From Romboutsia faecis (lineage in GTDB: Bacteria; Bacillota; Clostridia; Peptostreptococcales; Peptostreptococcaceae), in contig NZ_JACRWE010000001.1 in assembly GCF_014323405.1 (NCBI RefSeq), positions 248,001-312,000 on the forward strand: a stretch of 64,000 bases of DNA, read 5' to 3'. The notes beneath the pieces are model-generated. The model ran no database searches. It was not told the origin of the DNA and worked only from the letters and a program-made list of their open reading frames with translations. This document shows, one piece after another, positions 9,676 through 18,299 of this stretch (position 1 is its first letter; each line of letters starts with the position of its first letter). The position numbers and the translations under genes were made by a program.

Positions 9676-11010
9676 TTAACTAAGAACTAAATTTATAACA
9701 GATAATATTCCTATTATCCAAAGTGTTAAACTTATTTTATTAGTCTCTTTTGCAACAATATGCATTACTATATATGAAATAAATCCAAAACATAATCCTA
9801 TACTTATACTATAAGTAAGAGGCATTAATAGTATTGTTACAAATGCAGAAAATGCTATTTTACTATCACTAAAGTTTACTTGTCTTATGCTAGAGAACAT
9901 AAATACACCAACTAATACAAGTGCTGGTGATGCCGCATAACTAGGAACTACACCTAATATTGGTGTGAATAATAATGTAACTAAAAATAATCCTGAAGTT
10001 ACTACAGATGCAAGTCCTGTTCTAGCACCAGCAGCAATACCTGAAGCTGATTCTCCAAAAGTAGTAACAGTACTTGTTCCCAGTAAAGAACCTATTAATG
10101 TAGAAGTAACATCTGCATATAACATTCTCGATAATCCTTTTATATTTCCGTCTTTATCTTCTAGTCCCATTTGTTTACAGCAACTTATTAAAAATGCTAA
10201 TGAATCAAACATATCTATAAACATAAATGAGAATATTGGTCCTATTAAAGAAAACTTTAACGCCCCAATTATATCAAGTTTAAATGCAACTGGTTCAATA
10301 CTTGGTGGAGTTGATATTATTGAAGTTGGAAGTTCAACATATCCAAAGAATATTGATATTACTGTAGTTATAATAATACTTATTAATATTCCACCGTTTA
10401 CTTTTTTAACTTCAAATATTCCCATAAGTAAAAGGCCTACTAAAGATATTATAACAGTTGGAGTAAAATCACCTAAAGAAACTAAAGTAGATTCATCACC
10501 AACTATAACACCCATTCCTTTTAAGCCAACAAATGCAAGGAATAAACCAATACCTGATGCAGAAGCTATACTTAACTCTTTTGGTATAGCTTCTGCTATA
10601 TATTTACGAACTCCTGTTAAGGCTAAAATTAAAAATATTAATCCAGAAATAAATACTACTCCAAGAGCTTGAGTCCAAGGAATTCCCTCTCCAATAACCA
10701 GTGAATATGTAAAAAATGCATTAAGCCCCATACCTGGTGCTAGTGCAAATGGTGCATTAGCTAATATTGCAAAAATTAATGTACCAATGGCTGTAGCTAA
10801 AATAGTAACAGTTATAAGTGCAGATTTATCCATACCAGCATCTGATAATATAGCTGGATTTACGAATACAATATATGCCATTGTTAAAAATGTTGTAATT
10901 CCTCCTAAAACCTCGGTTCTTAAATTTGAACCACGTTCAGAGTAATTAAATATCTTGTCTAAGAAAGACTTTGAGGCATTAATTTCCTCTTGTTGCTTTT
11001 GTGCTATCAT
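9676..11010 (-). CDS. NCS2-family purine permease (AzgA/PbuG/PbuO type)
   Basis: 444 residues from ATG 11008-11010, chosen for the GGAGGG site just upstream. Twelve or more hydrophobic helices are visible. The signature APGMGLNAFF near residue 85 and the TSTVTTFGESASG segment place it in the AzgA group of NCS2 carriers, proton symporters for adenine, guanine or hypoxanthine in the cytoplasmic membrane. The leader carries a guanine-type riboswitch followed by an intrinsic terminator, so uptake is expected to be shut off when guanine or hypoxanthine is plentiful. That leader favours guanine/hypoxanthine over adenine as cargo (inference). Confidence 0.92.
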   Translation of the reverse strand: MIAQKQQEEINASKSFLDKIFNYSERGSNLRTEVLGGITTFLTMAYIVFVNPAILSDAGMDKSALITVTILATAIGTLIFAILANAPFALAPGMGLNAFFTYSLVIGEGIPWTQALGVVFISGLIFLILALTGVRKYIAEAIPKELSIASASGIGLFLAFVGLKGMGVIVGDESTLVSLGDFTPTVIISLVGLLLMGIFEVKKVNGGILISIIITTVISIFFGYVELPTSIISTPPSIEPVAFKLDIIGALKFSLIGPIFSFMFIDMFDSLAFLISCCKQMGLEDKDGNIKGLSRMLYADVTSTLIGSLLGTSTVTTFGESASGIAAGARTGLASVVTSGLFLVTLLFTPILGVVPSYAASPALVLVGVFMFSSIRQVNFSDSKIAFSAFVTILLMPLTYSISIGLCFGFISYIVMHIVAKETNKISLTLWIIGILSVINLVLS

Positions 11011-11033
11011 GTCATACCCTCCTAAAATAAAAA

Positions 11034-11067
11034 AGATATATATTCTATATGAATAGAACATATATCT
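11034..11067 (-). terminator. riboswitch expression-platform terminator
   Basis: Arms AGATATATgTTCTAT and ATAGAAtATATATCT form a 15-bp stem with one mismatch; TTTTTT follows on the minus strand, then the ribosome binding site of the permease gene. It lies between the purine aptamer and the start codon. Confidence 0.85.
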
Positions 11068-11108
11068 AGATGTATCTATAAAAAGATATTGACTAGTATT
11101 TGTTAACT

Positions 11109-11177
11109 ATTCATAGCAAACTCATTTACGGTGAGTTCGTAGAGACTTATGGACCATATTACCATAGATATATGAAT
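11109..11177 (-). promoter_or_regulatory. purine riboswitch aptamer, guanine type
   Basis: On the minus strand ATTCATA and TATGAAT close stem P1; P2 is CTATGG/CCATA with loop TAATATGG; P3 is GAACTC/GAGTTT with loop ACCGTAAAT. The loop sequences match the conserved kissing loops of the Bacillus xpt aptamer. The joining segment is GTCTCTAC, so the usual U48 is C. The specificity base before P1 is C (GCTATG), as in guanine riboswitches; adenine types have U. The aptamer controls the adjacent purine permease. Confidence 0.9.
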
Positions 11178-11555
11178 ATTTATCTTTATTTTAATTATAT
11201 TATATCTAATTTAAGTATGTTTTTCAACATTTTTCTACATATCTATCTTTATTGTTCGCGCTATAACAAATATATAATATTATTTCATACTATATAATCT
11301 TATACTTTTAACAGCCATATTCTATTAAAACACCTTATATTTTTTACCTAGTTCTCTCGAATTTAAATTTTTATCAAGATAAATCGATAGTACCGCATTT
11401 CATTGATACTCTTCATAAACTAAATATAGATATGTACTGCTATATTTTGTATACAGTTTGCAAATTCACTTTCTCTTGGATATACACATTCAAATGTAAT
11501 TGGTATATCTATGTACTCTATTATATATTAAATCTAGCTATTCTTAATGGTATAT
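11178..11555. other. AT-rich intergenic region, no gene supported
   Basis: Contains the promoter side of the riboswitch leader. On the minus strand near 11410-11530 there is a short open stretch with stops and no start or ribosome binding site; it may be a worn gene tail, but I cannot name it. Confidence 0.5.
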
Positions 11556-11596
11556 AAGGTAAACAATCATCAATCAAATGATAATTGTTTAGCCTT
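11556..11596. terminator. terminator downstream of the 352-residue orphan gene
   Basis: AAGGTAAACAAT and ATTGTTTAGCCTT pair with one mismatch, extended by TCATC/GATAA-like inner pairs. It lies 20 bases beyond the stop at 11616. Confidence 0.7.
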
Positions 11597-11615
11597 ATTT
11601 ATTTTACAGTTTTAT

Positions 11616-12674
11616 TTAGCTACTTATATCTCTATTTTTAAATGCTCTATAACAATCTAAAAACTTTCTACTATTAAATATATATTTTCCACTTACCTGA
11701 GTATAGTATTCCCCTGTAGTATCATACATTTCCTTAACCCTTTGAGTTAAATTCTTATGGTAATATCTAAGTTCTTTGAATTCTTTTTTCAGCTTATCAG
11801 CAGTCATCCATACCTTATTTGAAGTTATATCCGCTAGTTTTATATTCTCAAACTTAATATTATTTTGCTCACCATACACATACAATTCAGCTAATATTTC
11901 TTGTAAGTTTTCATTAGTTAAATCATGTTCAAGCTTTTTATATACTATTGCCCCAATAGAATCTATCCCTTTTTCTTCTAAACGCTCTTGTTTTATAAGT
12001 GCCCTTAATGGCTGCCTTTTTATATATACATAATGTGTATCTTCTAATATATATTGCCCTCTATTATATCTAGCTGGCCTATGTATAACTAATATTGGGC
12101 TGTATCTACCATTTACTTCTTCTTCATTAAAATCTTTTATATTCTCTTGGCTAATTACATCAAACTCATTTGATATAGCTCCATACCTTGATTTGTCTTT
12201 TAAAGAATACATACTATGAGTATTTATATGCTCTATTATAGATTTTATATATTCCTCATTTATAATTCCTTCTAAAGTAGATGAGGTTACATGTTCTTTA
12301 ATTATACCTTCTTTAAAATCTTCTATATCCTTTGAGCTAATAAGTAAACAAGCACATAGCGACTTAAACTTCTCCTCTAGTCTATCTATATCTATGTCTA
12401 TATATGAAAGTACTTTGTCTAAGTTTTCTTCATTCCTTAGCTCTAAGATAGCGTTACTTATAGTTCCTATACTTATTTCCTTATTTTTATCAAATATATA
12501 ATTAGTTATCGACTCCTTTAAATTTTCTATTAATTTATATATTTTTATATAATCTTTAAGTAACTTCTCATCTTTTTCTAGAATTTCAATTGGTATATCT
12601 ATATAAGAGTTATTATCTTTTATACTTATTATTAAGTTATTATCTTTTATTGTGTCTATCATGTTATCAGTCAT
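11616..12674 (-). CDS. acidic soluble protein of unknown function, 352 residues
   Basis: Not recognised. The start ATG 12672-12674 has GGTGG upstream, and a promoter (TTGAGA, 18 bases, TATAAT) is visible further up, so it is a single-gene unit ending in its own hairpin. The protein has no signal peptide or membrane helix. The N-terminal 170 residues are helical and acidic. The middle has the block RYSPILVIHRPARYNRGQYI, and the end (about 295-350) is basic with MTADKLKKEFKEL and a Tyr-rich stretch that could bind DNA. No Walker, nuclease or metal motif stands out. A mobile-element or defence origin is possible but unproven. Confidence 0.75.
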   Translation of the reverse strand: MTDNMIDTIKDNNLIISIKDNNSYIDIPIEILEKDEKLLKDYIKIYKLIENLKESITNYIFDKNKEISIGTISNAILELRNEENLDKVLSYIDIDIDRLEEKFKSLCACLLISSKDIEDFKEGIIKEHVTSSTLEGIINEEYIKSIIEHINTHSMYSLKDKSRYGAISNEFDVISQENIKDFNEEEVNGRYSPILVIHRPARYNRGQYILEDTHYVYIKRQPLRALIKQERLEEKGIDSIGAIVYKKLEHDLTNENLQEILAELYVYGEQNNIKFENIKLADITSNKVWMTADKLKKEFKELRYYHKNLTQRVKEMYDTTGEYYTQVSGKYIFNSRKFLDCYRAFKNRDISS

Positions 12675-12715
12675 ATTTTTACCACCATATTACTTCTATT
12701 TTAATTTACTTACTT

Positions 12716-12745
12716 ATTATAGCATGTATAATATATTTCTCTCAA
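12716..12745 (-). promoter_or_regulatory. sigma-A type promoter of the orphan gene
   Basis: On the minus strand TTGAGA (12740-12745) and TATAAT (12716-12721) are 18 bases apart, and the -10 box lies about 40 bases before the start codon at 12674. Confidence 0.6.
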
Positions 12746-12810
12746 TGTGACTTTAATATATTTGAAATATTGTTACTAAAATAGTAACTTTATATATAAT
12801 TATAAACATA

Positions 12811-12845
12811 AAAAAAATGGCATTATATTAATACCATTTTTATTT
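12811..12845 (-). terminator. terminator of the ECF/DUF4430 operon
   Basis: AATGGTATT and AATGCCATT form the stem on the minus strand (one G-T pair) followed by a run of eight T residues, directly after the stop at 12847. Confidence 0.85.
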
Positions 12846-12846
12846 T

Positions 12847-13227
12847 CTATTTAAATTTTATTCTTTCAAACTTTATAGTATCTCCATCTTTTATAACTTG
12901 GTCATTTACCCCTACCTGAGCATCTTCACCATTTATAGATATATGCCAATACTCAGAAGTACTACCATTTAAATCTATATCTTTAACTGTAGTAACCATT
13001 CCATCTACGATTTTATAACCTTCTTCTTTTAATAAAACAGGCCCTAATTTTTCTTCATCTGTATTTATATTTATCTTTTCATTTAAATTATCTAATTTAG
13101 ATATAATTTCTATATTTATATTTTTATCTCCTTGCTGTACATCTTTATTCGTTATAGCTTTTACTCCCCAAAAACCTACTATAAGCACTAAAAGTGAAGC
13201 AATAGTTAGCGTTACTTTTTTATTCAT
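12847..13227 (-). CDS. membrane-anchored or secreted DUF4430 domain protein
   Basis: 126 residues. An N-terminal hydrophobic helix (about 5-24) exports or anchors the protein; a DUF4430 (transcobalamin C-terminal-like) domain follows, with the typical YWHISINGEDAQVGV segment near 95 and a closing DGDTIKFERIKF strand. It starts 3 bases after the end of the ECF S-component gene. DUF4430 proteins often sit beside cobalamin-related ECF transporters and may bind substrate outside the cell. Cobalamin as ligand is an inference from that family habit; no cobalamin riboswitch fits in the short leader. Confidence 0.8.
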   Translation of the reverse strand: MNKKVTLTIASLLVLIVGFWGVKAITNKDVQQGDKNINIEIISKLDNLNEKININTDEEKLGPVLLKEEGYKIVDGMVTTVKDIDLNGSTSEYWHISINGEDAQVGVNDQVIKDGDTIKFERIKFK

Positions 13228-13230
13228 GTT

Positions 13231-13764
13231 CTACCTTATCCCCTCTAATTTATTTCCTGCAATATTTTTTCTATAAATAATTTTCATAGCTCTATCAAAT
13301 CCATTTAATACTGGTGTAAATGCCCAAAGACCTATAATAAAATTAGATACTGTATGTATAATATCAAATGTTAAACCATTTATCCAATAAGTTAGTACAT
13401 AGGCATATCCCATAGGTAAGTATATAAGTGCAAATAATGCTCCAAATATAATCCCAAATAAACCTAGAAATATAGCTACTTTTATGTCTTTATTTAAAAA
13501 TTTTCCACAAATACTACAAACTACACTATATCCACTCCATACAAAAAAATATCCAATAGTAGCAGGACTAAATCCCCAAAGCATGATATTTAGTGTTGAG
13601 AATACCACTGTTATATAAATCGTTTTTTTGGCTCCTAGCCTTATTGAAAATATGAGTATTAGTAGGCTTACTATCTCTATATTGGGCAAGAAACTTAGTA
13701 TAGCTTGAGAAGATTTCAAAAGTGCGGCAAGTAATCCTATAAGTACTATATCTTTTGTATTCAT
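13231..13764 (-). CDS. ECF transporter S component (possibly corrinoid)
   Basis: 177 residues with five to six membrane helices, typical length for an ECF substrate-binding subunit, with the small-residue-rich helix KDIVLIGLLAALLKSSQAIL at the N terminus, where S components carry the AxxxA-like motif that contacts EcfT. GAGGAG precedes the ATG. No energising EcfA/A'/T genes are nearby, so it must use a shared module encoded elsewhere. The substrate is unknown; the DUF4430 partner points towards cobalamin or a precursor. Confidence 0.8.
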   Translation of the reverse strand: MNTKDIVLIGLLAALLKSSQAILSFLPNIEIVSLLILIFSIRLGAKKTIYITVVFSTLNIMLWGFSPATIGYFFVWSGYSVVCSICGKFLNKDIKVAIFLGLFGIIFGALFALIYLPMGYAYVLTYWINGLTFDIIHTVSNFIIGLWAFTPVLNGFDRAMKIIYRKNIAGNKLEGIR

Positions 13765-13880
13765 TTATATCTCCTCTTAATGTTATATTATAGTTTAATA
13801 TTAGCAAATGAATATAATAATGTAAACATAAAAATAGTTAAGTAAAATAACTCTACTTTTTATAGAATATTGCTTATAGT

Positions 13881-14219
13881 TTATCTAATAGGAGTATAAT
13901 TTATTTTTGATTCTTCATCCGTTCTTTCAATTTTAAAAATAACAGGTCGTATACCATCATTACATGAGCATATAGCTACTCCTTCTTTATCTATCCAATC
14001 TCCATAATAAAACTTCTCACTACTATGAGCTAAAGCAAATACATACTGATACATTGATTTCCATGCTTCATCACATAACCCTTTAGGCTTAGCATAATCT
14101 CCCCAAAATACATCTCCTACTTCATGCATTGGGCACTTTCCAATACCTTCACATCCATACTCATCTGCTAAATCTTTGTGTAATGTTGTTTTTAATACTT
14201 CTATTTTGCATTTTTTCAT
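13881..14219 (-). CDS. TIGR04076 family small protein
   Basis: 112 residues from ATG 14217-14219; the ATG nine bases earlier overlaps the GAGGAG ribosome binding site and is less likely. It shows the family pattern: KKCKIEVLKTTLHKDLADEY at the start, conserved Cys at CPMHEVGD and GLCDEAW, and CSCNDGIRPVIFKIER at the end. The biochemical role is unknown; conserved cysteines suggest metal or redox binding. It is divergent from an HxlR-type regulator, which probably controls it through the palindromes between the two genes. Confidence 0.8.
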   Translation of the reverse strand: MKKCKIEVLKTTLHKDLADEYGCEGIGKCPMHEVGDVFWGDYAKPKGLCDEAWKSMYQYVFALAHSSEKFYYGDWIDKEGVAICSCNDGIRPVIFKIERTDEESKINYTPIR

Positions 14220-14258
14220 ATAATTCATCTCCTCACAATTTTTAACCTTTATTTATAT

Positions 14259-14312
14259 AAGTATATGTGCTATTTTATACTTACACAAGTATTTACTTTT
14301 AGGTAAAATACT
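14259..14312. promoter_or_regulatory. two inverted repeats, candidate HxlR operators
   Basis: AAGTATA/TATACTT (14259-14282) and AGTATTT/AAATACT (14288-14312) are two 7-bp inverted repeats sharing an AGTAT half-site, both placed between divergent genes for a TIGR04076 protein and an HxlR regulator. Confidence 0.5.
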
Positions 14313-14352
14313 AACATTTAGGATAGTACTTTTGCCTTAGGATGGTGATGAA

Positions 14353-14700
14353 ATGAGCATGAAATACTTTGATAAATCTGATTTGACTAATATAAAATCT
14401 ACCCCCTTTGGATACACTCTTTCAATCATAGGTGGAAAGTGGAAAATGATTATAATGTTTTGGTTGGTAGAATATGGTGTATTACGTTATGGAGAACTTA
14501 AAAGATGTATTGGTTCAATAACTGATAAGATTCTTAATAATCAACTAAAAGAATTAGAAAGAGATGGTATCATTATACGAAAAGAATATCCTCAAATTCC
14601 TCCCAAGGTTGAATACTCACTTTCAAAAAGAGGTTTATCATTAATTCCTATTTTAGAAGAAATATGTAAATGGGGTGAAAATAACAGACTGGATTTATAA
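14353..14700 (+). CDS. HxlR family winged-helix transcriptional regulator
   Basis: 115 residues covering one winged-helix domain. The family hallmark is clear: a CP-less N terminus, GGKWKMIIMFWL near 30, RYGELKRCIGSITDKILNNQ (recognition helix) and LERDGIIIRKEYPQIPPKVE with the wing. GGTGATG is the ribosome binding site. It probably represses the divergent TIGR04076 gene and itself by binding the paired palindromes. The absence of a Cys near the N terminus means it is not the thiol-switch type of HxlR-like protein (YodB/HypR). Confidence 0.9.
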   Translation: MSMKYFDKSDLTNIKSTPFGYTLSIIGGKWKMIIMFWLVEYGVLRYGELKRCIGSITDKILNNQLKELERDGIIIRKEYPQIPPKVEYSLSKRGLSLIPILEEICKWGENNRLDL

Positions 14701-14766
14701 AATAAGTTATGATTTCAAAATATATAACAAATAACAATTAAAAATATTCTTCTATATAAAACATAA

Positions 14767-14828
14767 TATGTAAAGTTGACTTGACATCATTCCAGAATAT
14801 GTTATTATTAGTTATGTAAAGTTAACTT
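14767..14828. promoter_or_regulatory. promoter with duplicated operator of the XRE/membrane protein operon
   Basis: TATGTAAAGTTGACTT (14767-14782) and TATGTAAAGTTAACTT (14813-14828) are near-identical 16-mers 46 bases apart. The second is part of the perfect palindrome AAAGTTAACTTT. They bracket a promoter: TTGACA 14781-14786, 16-base spacer, TATTAT 14803-14808. The layout fits autorepression by the XRE protein. Confidence 0.75.
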
Positions 14829-14857
14829 TCCATATAATTATTAAGGAGTCTCTGTAT

Positions 14858-15055
14858 ATGAACAATAGGTTAGAAGAAATTAGAAAAGAAAAACAAATTA
14901 CTCAAGAGGAACTAGCCGCTGTATTAGAAGTTTCTAGACAAACAATTAGTTCTTTAGAAAAAGGAAGATATAACCCTTCGATTATTCTTGCTTTTAAAAT
15001 TGCACGATATTTTAATATGTCAATTGAAGAAATATTTATATACGAGGAGGATTAG
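14858..15055 (+). CDS. XRE family helix-turn-helix regulator
   Basis: 65 residues, a single HTH_3 domain: [20 protein letters not shown], then [17 protein letters not shown] as recognition helix, ending [17 protein letters not shown] lies before the ATG. This small YozG-like type usually forms a two-gene operon with a membrane protein, which starts 3 bases downstream here. It likely represses its own promoter through the duplicated TATGTAAAGTTrACTT boxes. Confidence 0.92.
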   Translation: MNNRLEEIRKEKQITQEELAAVLEVSRQTISSLEKGRYNPSIILAFKIARYFNMSIEEIFIYEED

Positions 15056-15058
15056 AAT

Positions 15059-15487
15059 ATGTTAAATAAGAAAAGAAGTTTAATTTTCATACTATCTGGG
15101 ATAGTATTAGCAGTCATCGGATTATTAGCATCAATTTTCATTGATAAGGGAGATATAATATCAAGAGCAACTTCACTAGTTTTTGCTTTAGGATTTGGAT
15201 TTATTGGTGGTGGTTTAGGTAATTTATATAAAATTAATCGCATTGAAAAAACACCTGGAAAATTTAAACAAATTGAAATTGAATTTAAAGATGAAAGAAA
15301 TGAACTTATAAGAGATAAAGCTAATGCTAAGGCTGGTGATATCTCTAACTGGCTAGTTTTATTAGTTGCATATATTTGTATTATAATGGGATATCCATTG
15401 TGGCTAGTATTCCTTCTTTTAGGAGTGTTCTTATCAAAATCAATTATCTGGATAATACTTATAAACAAATATAATAAAGAATTATAA
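15059..15487 (+). CDS. membrane protein co-transcribed with XRE regulator
   Basis: 142 residues with four predicted helices (about 8-26, 36-55, 97-113, 115-133) and a cytoplasmic loop with KFKQIEIEFKDERNELIRDK in the middle, a pattern common in DUF2178-like proteins paired with YozG-like regulators. It begins 3 bases after the regulator stop with GAGGAGG inside the regulator gene. The function is unknown; a membrane sensor or antagonist of the regulator is possible but not shown. Confidence 0.75.
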   Translation: MLNKKRSLIFILSGIVLAVIGLLASIFIDKGDIISRATSLVFALGFGFIGGGLGNLYKINRIEKTPGKFKQIEIEFKDERNELIRDKANAKAGDISNWLVLLVAYICIIMGYPLWLVFLLLGVFLSKSIIWIILINKYNKEL

Positions 15488-15492
15488 TATAT

Positions 15493-15519
15493 ATGGAGAG
15501 AATTTAATATTCTCTCCAT
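15493..15519. terminator. terminator of the XRE/membrane protein operon
   Basis: ATGGAGAGAA and TTCTCTCCAT form a perfect 10-bp stem right after the stop codon. Confidence 0.85.
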
Positions 15520-15538
15520 TTGTAAACTACTATCCTAA

Positions 15539-15796
15539 TCATCTTCTTCTATATCTATTAATAATTTCTGGAGTTACAAGATTTAGCTTTCCTTCTTCAA
15601 TTAAATAAATACTATCACAAATCTGCTCTATATCATCAAAGTTATGACTTGTTAATAATATAGTTCTACCTTCATCTTTCAAAGATTTTATTATATTTTT
15701 TATATCTTCATAAGTTTTATAATCTAGGGCATTAAATGGTTCGTCTAAGACTAGTATATCTTGATCCTCCTTTATATCTTTAATTTTCTTAATACA
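15539..15796 (-). pseudogene. relic of an ABC transporter ATPase (3' part)
   Basis: A stretch of about 85 codons ending in TGA encodes Walker B with D-loop (DILVLDEPFNALDY), the H-loop (TILLTSHNFDDIEQ) and the usual C-terminal tail. There is no start codon, Walker A or LSGGQ signature; an in-frame stop lies just upstream. This is the 3' end of an ABC ATPase gene whose 5' half is gone. Confidence 0.85.
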
Positions 15797-16178
15797 TCAT
15801 AATTATACACTCAGCCTTTATATTTACCAATTTTTTATTTATACTTCTAATCTCTTTAATTTGTGTTTTCTCATTATTTTTTTAGTCATAATCTATAGTA
15901 GTCATATGCTAATATTTGCATAATTGTTAAATTATCATTCACAAGTTATATACTTATTAATATAATAATATTATTTATAAATACGAATAAGGACCTATTA
16001 AAATCCGCTATTCAATTTAATCATCTCTCTATATATGAATCTTTTTTAATTTATCATTTTTAATGTTCCTAATCAATTGACAGAAAATTCATTTTTTAAG
16101 TTTTTATTAATGTTCAATGCCACTATTATAGAAAAATACATTTTATCATTTTGATACTCAGAAAAAAGAAGGTATATC
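15797..16178. other. AT-rich spacer with no gene supported
   Basis: No frame with a start and ribosome binding site, no hairpin with a T run. Probably the eroded remains of the region between two relic genes. Confidence 0.5.
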
Positions 16179-16452
16179 ATGATAAATAAAATTAACGACC
16201 TATGTAAAAAGTATTATTCTAATATCGTTGATATTAGACATAAGCTACATAGAAATCCTGAAATTGGATATGCAGAATTTAAAACTTCTAAATTAGCGGC
16301 AGATACACTTACTAATATTTGTATTTGTAGGAATTGTATAGGATGAAAACAATCCTATTCTTCATCATAACTCAAAATTTGCTTGGGATGATAAGAATAT
16401 GAAAGTATTATGTAAAAGCCTATGCCAAGTATCTTTAGACTATTTAAGCTAG
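16179..16452 (+). pseudogene. M20 amidohydrolase relic with large internal deletion
   Basis: ATG 16179 follows AGAAGG and opens IVDIRHKLHRNPEIGYAEFK, the N-terminal signature of M20 peptidases/aminoacyl amidohydrolases. After about 50 codons the frame stops, and then the typical C terminus appears in another frame (NPILHHNSKFAWDD ... VSLDYLS, stop 16450-16452). About 300 middle codons with the metal-binding residues are missing. It lies just before the AbgT transporter, whose partner hydrolase it probably was. Confidence 0.85.
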
Positions 16453-16593
16453 ACTTTAGTTAGATAAATTGTAATTTTTATTTAAAGTTACAAGTATAAT
16501 AAGTTATTCAAGTGAATTGAAATTTATAATTTATATAAATTTCAATTCAATATACAAATAAAATATTTATAAATTAATAAAAGGGGGATTAGA

Positions 16594-18165
16594 TTGGGTA
16601 ATTCAAAGTCATATAAAAAAGAAAAACAAGGTTTATTAATGCGTTTCTTAAATGTTGTTGAGCGCGTTGGTAATAAACTTCCAGATCCTGTAACAATTTT
16701 CGTAATTTTATGGTTTGTTGTTTTAATATTATCTTATATTGTTTCAAAATCAGGTATTACAGCAGTTCATCCTGGTCAAATCGATGAAGCAACTGGTAAA
16801 AACTTAGTTATTTCAGGTGTTAATTTATTAAGTAAGGAACAATTGCAATTATTCTTAGGAAATATAGTCACAAACTTTACCAGCTTTGCCCCACTTGGCC
16901 TAGTACTTGTTACTATGTTAGGTGCTGGCTTAGCTGAAAAATCTGGTCTTATGGAAACCGTAATGAAAAGTACAGTTACAAAAGTTCCAAAACGATTATT
17001 AACTGCAACTATAATATTTGTTGGTATATTAGCAAATGCCGTTGCTGATGCAGGTTTCGTTGTACTACCACCTCTAGCTGCTTTAGTATTTTTAGGAGTA
17101 GGTAGACATCCACTTGTTGGATTATTCGCTGGATATGCTGGTGTTGCAGCAGGCTTCTCTTCTAACTTGATGATAAATATGTTAGATGTTCTTGTATCAG
17201 GATTTACTATCCCAGCAGCACAAATAGTTGATCCAAACTATGTAGGAACACCTGCTATGAATTGGTACTTCTTAATAGCATCTACATTTATTTTAACAGC
17301 CCTTGGTACATTTATTACAGAGAAGTATTTAGCTCCTCGTTTTGAAGGAAGTAATTATATATCTATAGGTAGAGAAGAAACTTCAGAAGTTACTCCACTT
17401 GAGAAAAAAGCTATTAAATATGCTGGTTTAGGGTTTTTAATTTGTGTAATAGTACTTGTTGCTTTATGTATAGGACCTGATGCTTTTATGAAAGACAACG
17501 AAACTGGTTCTTTATTAGATGCTAGTGCTCCTCTTATGACAGGTATGGTTCCAATAATCACAATGTTATTCTTTGTACCTGGATTAACTTATGGTATTAT
17601 AACTAAAAAGATTAAAAATGATAAAGATGTAGCCTCTATTTTATATGATTCAATGGCTGGTATGGGCTCTTATATAGTATTAGCATTTGCTGCTGGTCAA
17701 TTTTTAGCTCTATTCAATTCTTCTAATATGAGTTCTCTTTTATCAATAAAAGGTGCCGAATGGTTAAAAGATATAGGGCTTACAGGGCCTGGATTATTAG
17801 TAGCTTTTGTTATATTCGCTGCATTTATAAATTTATTTGTTGGAAGTTGTTCAGCAAAATGGGCAGTTATGGCTCCAATATTTGTTCCTATGTTCTTATT
17901 ATTAGGATACGATCCAGCTTTAACTCAAATGGCTTACCGTATAGGTGATTCTATAACAAATCCACTAAGTCCAATATTCACTTATTTCCCTGTTTTATTA
18001 GCCTTTGCTAAAAAATATGATAAGAATATGGGTATTGGTACTATAATGGCAAGTATGATGCCTTACTCGTTAATATTTGGTTTAGCATGGATAATACTAT
18101 TAGTTATATTTATGATATTTAATATACCACTAGGACCAGGTGGTGGAATTTACTACCACATGTAA
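16594..18165 (+). CDS. AbgT family transporter
   Basis: 523 residues starting at TTG 16594 behind AAAGGGGG. Ten or more membrane helices; family signatures include NAVADAGFVVLPPLAALVF, AGYAGVAAGFSSNLMINMLD and, near the end, SCSAKWAVMAPIFVPM with GDSITNPLSPIFTYFP. AbgT proteins import p-aminobenzoyl-glutamate in E. coli, and some homologues export sulfonamides. The gene looks intact, yet both flanking M20 hydrolase genes are ruined, so its present role is uncertain. A terminator follows the stop. Confidence 0.93.
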   Translation: MGNSKSYKKEKQGLLMRFLNVVERVGNKLPDPVTIFVILWFVVLILSYIVSKSGITAVHPGQIDEATGKNLVISGVNLLSKEQLQLFLGNIVTNFTSFAPLGLVLVTMLGAGLAEKSGLMETVMKSTVTKVPKRLLTATIIFVGILANAVADAGFVVLPPLAALVFLGVGRHPLVGLFAGYAGVAAGFSSNLMINMLDVLVSGFTIPAAQIVDPNYVGTPAMNWYFLIASTFILTALGTFITEKYLAPRFEGSNYISIGREETSEVTPLEKKAIKYAGLGFLICVIVLVALCIGPDAFMKDNETGSLLDASAPLMTGMVPIITMLFFVPGLTYGIITKKIKNDKDVASILYDSMAGMGSYIVLAFAAGQFLALFNSSNMSSLLSIKGAEWLKDIGLTGPGLLVAFVIFAAFINLFVGSCSAKWAVMAPIFVPMFLLLGYDPALTQMAYRIGDSITNPLSPIFTYFPVLLAFAKKYDKNMGIGTIMASMMPYSLIFGLAWIILLVIFMIFNIPLGPGGGIYYHM

Positions 18166-18218
18166 TAAATAATTAAATTAATTATTTAAAATTTAATTTT
18201 TATAATAGTTGATTTCAC

Positions 18219-18253
18219 TTAAAGAACTATATCTAAATGGTATAGTTCTTTAA
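18219..18253 (+). terminator. terminator after abgT-family gene
   Basis: TTAAAGAACTATA and TATAGTTCTTTAA form a perfect 13-bp stem with a 9-base loop. Confidence 0.8.
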
Positions 18254-18299
18254 AATATATTAATATTATTAGGATGATATAATATGAGTGTAAATCACT

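Noticed and set aside
13765..13880. Cobalamin riboswitch before the ECF S component
   Set aside because: The gap is only about 115 bases and lacks the B12-box sequence.
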